From the NCBI GenBank assembly GCA_035235625.1, contig CP141143.1:41525178-41589177 (forward strand): a stretch of 64,000 nucleotides of DNA, written 5' to 3'. Position 1 is the stretch's first letter, and every line of letters starts with the position of its first letter. The notes under the pieces are model-generated. The model did not search any database and was not told the DNA's origin. It saw only the letters and a program-made list of their open reading frames with translations. Source of the DNA: Saururus chinensis. Taxonomy: Eukaryota > Streptophyta > Magnoliopsida > Piperales > Saururaceae. Of this stretch, positions 25,201-37,200 are shown one piece after another. The translations under genes and the position numbers were made by a program.

Positions 25201-28193
25201 CCTTTATCCTTCAAACGTGACAAATATCTACTCCCCTCCCAATTCAAATTTACATTTCTGATCTCCATAATTTTATGCATCTTTGATGCTAGTTCTGAAA
25301 GGCCGAGTTGCTCCAGGTTTGTGTCAGAACGATTTCCAACAAACCATACGAAAAATTTCAGCAGTCCCCATGCATTACATGGAAAATTTCAGATTTGATC
25401 AGTTGGTCAAGGCTCACCGGAGCTTCTTGAAAATGAAAAATTTTGGCCAATCTTTGGTTAATGCTCACAAGAGTTACATTGAAACTGATTCTATTTTTTT
25501 TTACATATGCCAATCCCTAGAGCTACATGAGAAGCGTGTCAGATGCTTCCTAGGGTAACCAGCCTAACAATCATACAATTTTAATGGGATGAATTTTACT
25601 TTTGAAGTCAGACTATTAAAAAATGGAGGGAGTACATTTTATTGATTTTCTACCCCTTCCGTTTTTCACTCTCTATGTTTGCTGTTTTATTTATATGCTT
25701 ATGCTAAAAGAACCTGCAAGCAACATAAATTTTTGCTTTTTGTTTGGTATATTATGTATAGCCCATTTTATTGTTGGTTTATTAGCAGTTTTTAAGATGC
25801 TGATATAGTTTTTGGCTATTTAAAATTCTGAATTTTTTTTTCATATAGAGCATGTAATTTGTTGCTCGACATTTGTAAAGTGTAAAAGCTTAATGCCTTA
25901 TTCTGGTCATATCTTCTTTTGTGTTTCTTACTTTTATGTTCTTCAAAAGAAAAGAATTTACTATGTTACTCTTGCTCCTTTAGTTGTTGCTGTAATTGTC
26001 ATTTTATGTCGGGATTGGCCCAATCAGGCCCATTAGTTTCTTATTTATCTGCTTTAGTTATGTTTACATAGAATGGCTGTGATCATATTATCTAGAGGGT
26101 TGAGATTATGTTATGGACCTCCCTTGTCGCATGATTGTAGATTAGAATTTGCTTAATTGAGATATTATAGTTTCTATTAGGAATATTTTTATGCCAGTCT
26201 ATTGGGATTTTAATATCCTATTTAAGTTATATTTATTTTAGTCATTGATTAAATTCAATTAGAGGAGTCCGTAGGCTATTGAGAGAGTTCTCTGGCCTAA
26301 ATCTATTTATTGGGTGTCTGCCCCATTGTTTGGTACAAAGTGAAATTGGAACACTGAATAGAATAGCTATTTAGTTTATTCTTTCTCTCTACTTGCCCTA
26401 ATATCTCCTCTTCCATTACTCACCTTGTGTCTCCACAAGAAGATACAACATTGGTGTCAAAGCATCTCGTGGATTTTTGGGTTTGGTTGGGTATTATAGG
26501 CACTTCACTTTTTGATATGGCATATCACTTGGACCAGTCAAGCACAACATGCTTTTGATAGGCTCAAGGATGATGTGAATTGAGCACCTTTCCTGATCAT
26601 CCAGATTTCACTAAAGCCTTTGTTGTGGAAAGTGACATTTTTTATGTTGGTTTGGGTGCTGGACTTATGCCAGATGACTGCCCCATTGCCTTTTTCAGTA
26701 AGGTTTTATCATGTTAGTCTCTCCTCCATTCAGCTTAGTAGCATTAGATGCTAACTGTTGTGCATGCAGTTACAAAATGACAGATTTATTTTCTTAGCCT
26801 AACAATTTATCATTTAGACTGATCATCCTCTTGAGTATTTCATGGATAAGCTTATTTATATTCCAAAACAATAGTAGTGGGTGACAAAATTGCTTGGTTA
26901 TGATTATTAGATTGTGTACGAAAGAGGCACGGATAATTGGGCAATTGATGCTTTGTCTCGGCAGTTTTAGGACTCTTCATTTTGTGTTTTTGCTCCCCGG
27001 TTTCCCCTTTTTTAAATGATATCCAGTTCTCCTGCATAGTCATCCAGACTTCTTTTATTGCCCACCTTCAAGTGGATCCTTTATGTTCATTGGGTTTTGT
27101 TTTGCTAGAGTATTTGTTGTTGGATAAGGGTTGCTTATGTGTACCAAAGGATGGGAAATTGTGGCATGATATCATTCATCATTTCCATTGTACACTTGTT
27201 GCTGGTCATGAGATATTTTTCACGCTTACAAGAGTGTATTTCTTGGAAGTGTCTTGGGGGTGTTGGCTTAACTTGTTTAACTAAGTTTAACAATATTTGG
27301 AAGTCAAAGATGATGCTAGAGTAGAGTACCCCTATATAAAAATAAAGGGGATATCCAAAGTTATACAAACTATAGTGGTATAAAACTTACGAGTCATACC
27401 ATATGAAATTATGTAAGGGTGGTAAGATGCATGTAGAAAGTAATTGAGAATTTCATTTCAAGATAGAGAGGTCAACAATCGAGGCTATCTTTTTGTTACG
27501 ATAATTAGTAGAAAAATATAAGGAGACTAGACCTCTATATGACCTTTATTGATTTAGAAAAACTTATGGTAGAGTGCCTCGAGAGCTCATTTGGAGTGTC
27601 TTGAAGAAGGGTGTTATAAGAGGTTACGTCAATGTTATTAAAGATTTGTACAATAGTATAGTGACTAGTGTACGAATAGTTGGGGAGAAACGAAGGAGTT
27701 CCTTGTTGTAATAGGTCTACATTAAGGGTTAGTTTTTGGCCTTTATCTTTTGTTTTAATTATGGATGAACTAACTGTACATATATAAGATAATATACCTA
27801 GGTGTTTCCTTTTTGCTAATGATTTAGTTTTAGTCGATGAGACTATAATAGGATTAATGGAGAGTGGGTAAAATGGAGGTGGTGGTGGGAGTTGTGTAAT
27901 AGGCGTGTCCTAAATAGGATAAAAGATAAGCTTTGTAGGACAACTATTAAGCCAACAATACTCAATGGAGTTGAATGTTAGGTGCAAAAGAAAAGCCATA
28001 TAAATAAACTGAATGTAGCGGAAATGAGGATGCTAAGGTGGATGTGTAGAATAATTACGAAAGATAGAATTAGAAATGAGTATGTATGCAAGAACTTAGG
28101 GGTTGCACCTTTTGGGAGAAGCTTAAGGAGGGTAGGTTGTGCTCTTATGGACATGTATAATGAAGATTAATGGATGCCTTGTAAAGAAGGATT

Positions 28194-28237
<44 letters not shown>

Positions 28238-31200
28238 GATGCCAAAAGCGGGAGAGAGAGACCAAAGAGAACTTTGATAGTTAATAAAAAAAGATATGAC
28301 TATGCTAGAATGGTGGCTAAGATTAATGTTGCCGACCCCAAATTGTTAGGAAAAAGCGCTACTTAGATTTTGATTATGACAAGTGTCTTAGAGTTTTACA
28401 TAGCATAGTCTCAAGTATGATGTTCCACATTTTGTTGTGCAATGTGATGTTCGTTAGCATGTTTAGGTAGACACCACTACATTAGTTTAGTTGCTTTGGC
28501 CCTTCCTATCCCTGAGCATATATGGTAGGATATTTTGATAGATTTTGTTGAGGTTTTACTCTTAGTGCATGGAAGTGAGTTCTCATTATTGTTGATTGGC
28601 TCTCCAAGTATGCCCACTTTTTATTCTTTCTCATCCTCTTACCATCCAATCAATGGCTAATGAGCTTAAGAGTTTTTAAAACTGTAGGGGACTAGCTTTT
28701 GAATGAACTTAGCGTATCATCCCCGGATTGATGGGCAGATTTAAGCACTTAATAGTTGTTCGGAGCAATACGTTCGGTGTTTTGCAGGCAACTGGTCTAA
28801 GGCTTAGCTATTTTTTTTTTGTTGAGTGGTGTGGTTTTATAATACTGTTTATCAAACTGTGGTCGGTTTCATGCCATTTGAGGTTGTCTATGGACGGCCT
28901 TCTCCCACTGTTATGTAGTATTTTCCCTTTTGATTCCGAGTTAGTGAGGTGGATAATGCATTGGCGACTAGAGATTAGATCTTTTGCAAGCTTTGCCTGC
29001 ATTTTGTGGCAGACTAGAATCGAATGAGGTAAGTTTATGATTGTCACCACCAAGATTAGGAGTTTCATGCTGGTGATTTAGTTTTGCTATGCCATCAGTC
29101 ATGCTACCTGATGTTTGTATATCAGCCAGGCAGTGCCCAACTTTCTCATCGCTTCCCTGACTCTTATTATATCCATCAGTAGATTGGCGATGGATTTTAT
29201 TGCCTGCATTCACACTTGGAGTCCTAGATTCATTTGTTTTTCACATTTAACGGCTCCATAAGAATGTGGGTGATCCCTTTGAAGTATCTCCTGCCCTTCT
29301 TCCCCTTTTGTCACTGGGTCAGCCATGCCCAACTCATGCTATACTCCAGCAACAATGTGTTCACGGTGGGCGACGTGTTGTCCTGAAGATTTTGATTTCA
29401 TGGGTAGAGGACTCTAATTTTTATGATCAATTTCCTGATTAGTTGCCTTAGGGAAAGTTGATAGTGGAGTGTGGTGGGATATTATGGACCTGCCCTGTCT
29501 TATGATACTATATTAGGGATTTGCCTAATGAATTTGTTCTAATTCTATTAGAAATATTTTATTTTCAGTTTATTAGGATTTTAATTTCCGATTTAAGTTA
29601 TACTGTATTTGTCATTGGTTAAATTCTTAATAGAGAAGGAGAAAGTAGTGTATTGAGAGAGGTCTCTGGCCTAACTCTATATATTGGGCTTCAACCCCAT
29701 TGGTTGGTACAAACTGAAATTGGAACGTTGAATAGAATAGTTATTTAGTTCTCTCTCTTCTCTTCCCCTAATCTCTCCTCTTCCATTACTCACCTTGTGT
29801 TTCCACATGAACATACAAAAGATTAATTGTGATTTTAAGTTAATCGTAATTCAAGCAGGATTAAAGGGCTTATTTGCCCAAGCTGACAGGTCCACAGCCT
29901 AGTAAGAAATAAGTACTTTAGTAGTAGCCTCTCACAAAGCCCTAAGTTCCCTTCCCCTCTTTTTAAATTGTTCTTCCTTTTGGCGGTGGATTCTCTCTCT
30001 CCCCTTTCAATGTAACTTTCACCCCAAATTTTGTGAGAGGGTTCCTAGTACTGATGTTGGCATAGATGAAAATTTGATTTTTCAGAGGTTGAACCATGGC
30101 AAACACATGTAGGTCATCATAGAATGGCACAAGGAGAAGGCAAATTCTCTTCACTGGGGTAGATGTTATGAATGTGTTTCTGAGAGAGTAAGAGATGAGG
30201 GAGAAGGGGTGTGAGGAACGAGGGAGAGGAGAACTGGGAGAGAGAGAGAGAGGGAGTCACACTTGCAGTTTGCAAATGCGAACTCACATTTTGAAGAGAA
30301 AGGTCGGGAAGAGAAGTCGATAGTGAGAGGAAGAAAGGCTAATCTTCATTAATGATTCCTAATTACAACGATTAGGCCTAAAATAGGCTGCCCTAGCCAA
30401 TTGGGCTACATAAGAGAAAACCAACAAGCTACATAGACTATAACTAACTAATTAATAACCAAGACAACATTCCCCACTAACATAACTACCTAACTAATCA
30501 TAACTACAAAGCATGACATCAAACTATGGAACATAACAGTAGACATGTCTGTGGCACAGATTTTTTGATGCAACAGATTTACAGAGAGGAGCAAAGTTGA
30601 TGCAACAGATTTACATAGAGCAGCAAAGTCACAGCAATCCAAACAGAACACACAATTCCAAACAAGAAAACACAGGAAATGGAGGAGGAAGAGTATGATT
30701 TCTATTGAAATTTCTCGAAAGCAGGGATCTACAAGCTTGGATACACAAGCTAAAATCTTACAGAAGCATAAGAAAATTACATGGTTGAATCCACAACCCT
30801 AACTCAAATCCATGAGCCAAGAAGAAGAAATTTCTGGAAGAAGCCATTACATTCAACTTTTTCGAATCCCCTTTCCCTTTTCCCCCACCTATTATCTCCT
30901 TTGAACTAACTGCCTTTAACATCCTAACAAACTATGACCCAAAAAGACTGTTTTTCTCCTACCATTTGCACCAGCAGGGAATTAATTAAAGACTCGGACA
31001 ATTCTGCCCCTTTTGGCCTCAGCTGGAGTATGAACTGCACACAGCTGTAGAAGGACTGAATTACCCTCTCTACATCAATTACCCCCTCTACATCAGTCCC
31101 TCCCTCCTAAAAGGGGCTCGTTCTTGAGCAAAGAAGTTTGTGTAGCAGCAGCAACCGGAGGCATTGGACCATAATAAGTGGATGGATCGGTGACATTAAA

Positions 31201-34200
31201 TGTTTTGGTGATGTTGTAGAGAGTAGGGAGATAAGCCACATATGCATTGTCAATAATTTATTGTAAAATCTGAAATGGTCCTATCTTCTGAGGTGTGACC
31301 TTGTTGTGGTGGCTAGCAGGGAGTCGTTTCTTTTGTAGGAAAACCATAACATAGTCCCCCACTTAAAACAGTTTTTGCCTTCTATTTTTGTCAACTGAAG
31401 GCTTGTATTGAGCTGTGACATCAATCAAATGTTGCCGGATTGCTTGGTGGACTAAAATAAGGTCTTTGAACAGTTTTGTAAGTTGTGTTTTAACTCTCCC
31501 ACTTGTTTATGCAGCTGAATCAAATCCAGTATGTGGCGGCGTAGGAATCCATATAGAATTTTAAATGGTGCCTTGCTAGTGGACCTGCTTGGGATTGAGT
31601 TATAGGCAAATTCAGCTTGTGAAAGAACCAAGTCCCATTGCTTAGGGGCATCACCTGTGAGGCTTCTCTGCTGATTTTCCAAAGTTCAGTTGACGACTTC
31701 AGTGTGGCCATTACTTTGGGGATGGCAAGTGCTATTGAATTGTAACAAAGTACCCAATCTCTTCCATATTGACCACCAAAAATGACTTAGAAACTGGCTT
31801 TTCCTATACGATGTAATCGACTTTGGCAACCCATGAATTCTCACTATTTCTTTTAAGAATAGAGCTGCCACATGTGATTAGATGCCTTTTTACGTGGCAC
31901 AAAGTGAGCCATCTTTGAAAACCTATCCACCACCACAAATATGGAATCCACCCTCCTTTGAGTTCTAAGTAGCCTTAGGACAACATCTATAGAGATATCA
32001 TCCCAAGGCCACTAGGAATTGGTAAAGGGATGTAGAGTCCGGTATTTTGTGAGGTTCCTTTGGTTTGTTGACAGGTATAATATTGCTAAATAAACTGTAG
32101 AACATCTCTTAAAAGAGTTGGCGAATAATACCTCTATATGAGTAGTGCAATAGTTTTATCTTTGCCAAAGTGTTCAGCTAGTCCCTCACTATGCATTTCT
32201 TTTATAAGCTGTTGGCGGATAGAAGAAGAAGGAATATACAACAGATTACCCTTGTACAAATTTCCTTCCACAAGATGATAGTCTTGGACCGGTTAGTTGC
32301 TTTGGGAACACAACCCCTAAATATCTCGCAGCTCTTTGTCGTCAGGGTAGAGCTCTTTTAAACAGTCAAAACCCAAGTTTTCAGTCTTCAAGATAATGAG
32401 AAGGGCCACCATTTGACTCAAGGCATTAGGTGCCATGTTCATTGTGCTGGACCTATGCTTGATAATAAAAGTATAATCTTGTAGCTCACATATGCACTTC
32501 GTAAATAATCTGTCTACCTTTGTTTGACTTTGCAAATGCCTCAGATCATGATCATGTAAGACAAATTCTTTAGACACAAGGTAATGCCTCTAATGTTTCA
32601 AGGCTTGGATCAAAGAAAATAATTTCAGCTTGTTGGCTGATCATTTCCTTCGAGCATCATTTAGCTTTGCACTCAAATAAGAAATTGGTCTACCATCTTG
32701 AGTTAAAACAGCCCCTATGCGCACTTTAGATGCATCACATTTAACCTCAAAGGTCTTGTTAAAATCAAGAAGGGCAAGGACCCGAGCTTAAGTGAGTTTT
32801 TCTTTCAAACTGTTCAAAGCTATTTTGAGCTGTTGGGGACCACACAAAGCGGTCCTTTTTCATACACTCAATCAGTAGGCATACTATGGTGTTGAAATGC
32901 TTGATAAATCGGCGGGAAAAGGTAGCCAAGCTCACTAGCTGATTTGGTGTGGGCTAGTTTTGTATAACTTCTATCTTACTTTTGTCTATTTGAATGCCTT
33001 TGAAACTGACCACATATCCCAAGAATATTAGCTGGTTGGTGAAGGAGCACTTTTTCATATTTATATACAAAGAATGATGTTGGAGCACCGAAAAAATTTT
33101 GGCCAACTGTTGTGCGTGTTGCTCCTCACCCTTACTATATACTAGTATGTCATTAAAATAGGCCACAACTGATTTGCCTAAAAATACTTTAAAAACATCG
33201 AGTCATGAGCCTCATGAAGGTACTTGCAGCATTAGATAATCCAAATGACATCACTAACCATTCTTAAAGACCTTCCCTTGTCTTGAAGGTTGTTTTTCAC
33301 CCATCGCCGGGTCTCAACCTAATTTGGTGATAGCCACTTTAAAGATCAATTTTGGAGAAAATAGTGGCACCAACGAACATGTCCAACATATCATGAAGCT
33401 TAGGTATTGGAAGCCTATACTTGATAGTAATTTTGTTAATAGTTCGGCTATCCACGCACATCTTCCAACTCTTATCCTTCGTGGGCACTAACAAAGCCGG
33501 AACCGTTCATAGACTAAGGCTCTCTTTAATCATTCTTCTTACCAAGAGGTCTTCTACTTGCCTTTGCACTTCAACATGCTCAGTTGGGCTCATGGTATAG
33601 TGTGACAAATGTGGGAGGCTAGAACCCGATATTAGGTCTATTTGGAGGAGGAAGAGTATAATTTCTATTGACATTTTTTGAAAATAGGGATCTACAAGCT
33701 TGAATCCACAACCTAAAATCTTACAGAAGCATAGGAAAACAGGGTTGAATCTACAACCCTAACTTAAATCCATGAGCCAAGAAGATGCAATGAAACAATT
33801 ACATTGAACTTTTTTGAATCCCCTTTCTCTCTTTTACCCTGCCTCTTATCTCCACCAGACTAACCGCTTCTGACATCCTAACAAACTGTGACCCAAAAGA
33901 CTGTTTTACCCCTCCCCTTGACACAAGCAGGGAATTAATTAATGAGTCGGACAATTCTGCTCCTTTTGGCCTCAGCTGGAGTATGAACTGTACAAAGCTG
34001 TAGAAGGACTGAATTACCCTCTCTACATCAATTACCCCCTTCTGCTTTTATGATTGAAGATGTTTTTGTTTCATCCAGATGGGTAGAGCCTTCTGCATGT
34101 ATAATCAATGTATTTAGTCTGAATATTTCCCACCTTCTGCTTTTATTTACTTAGTTCCAGCTGAGTATCAGAGCCTTCCATAAATAGGTGAAGAAATCTG

Positions 34201-37200
34201 CAAATTGAATAGCTAGATTGTGAATAATCTTTTTGAAATGCATAATATCTCATTCATCACATGGATGTTAAACCCGTTCATGATTGTTCCAGGATCAAAT
34301 GAGCCATCAACCTTGTAGCAAATCTGGTAAATTTTCAACGAAGGTAAATCATGGACCATCATCGGGGAAAAACCAAATGGCTGCATATATGTATATGCAT
34401 TTTTGCTCTGAAGGACTTTGGTCTGACATTCTGGTGTTTGCTAAATTTAAGTATCAGGTATTGTGAGCTGTTGTGATGCTTTGTCTTTTGCTAGCAATAT
34501 TTGTGTCTTTATATTGATGGTGTTTTGATTGATGTAGTTTGAACTGCCAGAAGATGTGAGGAAAGAAGTTAAACGAATGTCAACAGTCCGTAATTTGTGT
34601 CAAAAGGTACCATGTGACACCACCTCTACCTCTCCCCACCCAAATGCTATAATAAAAAAAAAATAAGGCACACATTTGCTTTATAATGCCATTTACCTAA
34701 TTGATTATTTATAACAGGTAGGAATAGTTATTTCTGCTCGAAGGTATAACTTGGAAGCCCCATACCCGTTCCAAACAGCTGATATTTTGGACCTGCTACC
34801 AGTAGTGAAACATTCAGTTCCAATATGTACAGAAGCTAGGGATCTTGTGGAAACTGGAAAGGTCAAACTGGCTGAGGTATGCGTAAGAATACTTGTTATT
34901 TGAAGGAAAATTCATGAAAGTAGTAATTGTGCATACTATAACAATGATCACATGCCTCTTGAGCTATGTGAATTGTGTAATAGGGGATGTTGAACGAGGC
35001 ATACACTTTATTTTCTGAAGCATTCTCTATTCTTCAGCAAGTAAGTAGTTGTTTCCTTTTCCTAGTACTTGAGAGAGATACATCTTAAGGTAGGATCACA
35101 AATAATAGTAAATTATGCAGGTTACTGGACCAATGCATCGGGACGTTGCCAACTGTTGTAAGTAAGATTCAATCACTTGAGCTTGCCTTTGATATTTGTT
35201 GCCATATGTTCTTGCTTTGTATATATGTTGTAATCTAAAAAATTTAGTATAATGTATAAGTGTCCAGGAAGAAATTGCTTGAATTACTTGGGGTACCATA
35301 GAAGTTAATGTGCATGAATGGTAGATAGCAGTTCAAGCCATGAGTAATTAGTAATTTTGTTTTAATTGTGATATCTGTGGTTTTAATGTTAAAGACCATG
35401 AATAATGGTAACATTTTCTGAACAAGTGCTGCAACACTCGTTTTTTAATATGAACCATGATATTTTGTGATGCAATTTATGAATACTTTTTAATGTTGGG
35501 TTGCATGGGCATGAAAGCAACAAAATATAAACTGAATAGATTGGCTTTAAGACAAATAGTGAACTACTTTTACATTTATTATTGTTGGAAAGTGAGCTTG
35601 ATTTTGATAATTTTGTGGTCTTTAAAAATGTATTGGTCAATGTATACTGGATGATGTGCTTCAAGACAAATGATGAACTTCCTTTAGGATTAAATAATCA
35701 TTGGAACAGATTCCTGATATTGCTGACGTATGGCTGCCATAAATGTTTTATTTTATATTATTTGGATCACATGGCATGAAATTAACTTCATATAAAGTGA
35801 CTTACTGCTTTAAGTTAAATGATGTACTTAATATATATTTATTTCACAAAGTTATTTACCTTGAGAAAAAAAATGTACACAAGGTTACTTTGGGCATCTT
35901 TTCATGTGTAATTGCGCTAAAATGTGATCCTCTATGGAATGGAAACAAAAGGTTAATTATAAAACATTCTTCGTCAATCGATGAATGAAATCATAAGGGG
36001 CAATGGAGAACTAGACTAGGGAGGTAGAAGATGTAGAACATTTTAGATAAACAGAAATAATGTAAAACCTTTAAGAAGGAAAAAACATGCTACTTTTTTT
36101 CAATCTAGTGCCCAACTCTTCCTGGAATGAGGTTCACAATCTGAGTCTTGGAGTCAATTTCAATTGACCTAAAATGAGAGATCTCGAACAGATCAGGAAA
36201 ATGTTCTTGATGTTGAGGAAATGCTAGTCTCATACGTGAAATTGACTTGCATGTAACATGCTGCAAGTTATTTAGCTGTGGTGTGTTTGCTTAGCCACTA
36301 AATTTGAACCAACATTTACAAGAAAAAGCCGCCTTTTTAGTGGGATTTGTCAAAATCACATATTACCCTTACATCCTCTTCTCTCCCCTACCCCTCTGAA
36401 AATCTGCTTCTTTTCCCTGCCACACCCTCCAGATCCCTTTCTTCACTGACAGGCCAGCTTCTCTCTGCTTAAACCTACAATCATCAGTCCCTCATCCACC
36501 ATAAACTCGTGCTTGTCCCCTCACTCTGCTATGCAAGTACTATTTGCACCATCCACAACTCCCATTGCTCTCCTGGTATGATTGCTCCAGCTCAGAAGCT
36601 GAGTGAACAAAACAATCATATGCCTTCATTCTCTTCTCGTTCCATTTCCCTCTTATTATTCCTCTTCATGCTCCTTTTTTATCTGTCTACAAATCTTTGG
36701 TTGTCTTCTTCTTTACCATACCTACTTACATCGCTTTACATCAGGCACACCATTGAGGAAGTTGTAGGAGGGTGGTGGTGAGTCGAGGTAGGGGATTCTG
36801 TTTTTTATCAAGAGAAACAGCGGACTTGAATGCACAGGTGGTGTTACAATGTTACTTCATCTTGTATTAGACCACTGTTTCCCTTTGTTTTTTCGGGAGA
36901 AAGTGAGATATGAATTTAGGCGCAATCTTTTTTGTTCTTGGAGGGAGAAAGAGGCAAGAATTTGTTGTGTTTCCTCATTTCTTTCTGGAATTATATTGAT
37001 TGGTTTTATAATTTTCTAAGTTGGCTGTTGTTTAGTTGTTGGAGACAAGATCTGAGTTGAATTGCAGTCTGTCTCTTTCGCTTGTGGTGCTGGGGAAGTG
37101 AGCTGCCAAAAAGGGGGAGAAAGAAAAATGAATATGTGCTTCACAACTGTATTGATATTGAAGCTTGTTTCTCCATCTGCTGTCACACTCTTCTATTGAG

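Larger units (their letters stand above)
27060..29060 (+). pseudogene. Integrase fragments (gypsy) split by a LINE
   Basis: The zinc-binding part is at 27060-27250 ([16 protein letters not shown]). The core resumes at about 28400 with FVVQCDVC, then [10 protein letters not shown] in mixed frames, the region of a D..D catalytic core, and near 28850 [12 protein letters not shown]. The pieces fit together once about 1.1 kb of LINE DNA is ignored. All frames are broken. Confidence 0.8.
26109..29820 (+). mobile_element. Ty3/gypsy element with target duplication, hosting a LINE
   Basis: LTRs at 26109-26450 and 29480-29820 are similar throughout (both hold TTATGGACCT and CTCTTCCATTACTCACCTTGTG). 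GATTA precedes the first (26104-26108) and follows the second (29821-29825), a clean 5-base target duplication. A primer-binding site like TGGTGTCAAAGC follows the first LTR. The interior begins at once with the end of RT and RNase H, then integrase, so gag, protease and most RT were lost. The integrase is split by a LINE at about 27255-28400. Many stops show it is old. Confidence 0.88.
30680..34040 (-). mobile_element. Ty3/gypsy element, minus strand, gag-protease deleted
   Basis: Direct repeats 30680-31095 and 33643-34040 are LTR copies (both start TGGAGGAGGAAGAGTAT and hold CATCCTAACAAACT and AATTAATTAA). Between them minus-strand pol is in order: RT (about 33600-32940), RNase H (about 32830-32300) and integrase (about 31990-31330), with the polypurine tract complement GTCCCTCCCTCC after 31095. 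The right LTR joins directly to DNA upstream of RT, so gag and protease were deleted. The same family remains at 16440-19530. Confidence 0.85.

Noticed and set aside
25283-25558. 91-codon open frame inside the Stowaway-like element
   Set aside because: No transposase motif or other domain is recognised; it is probably chance.
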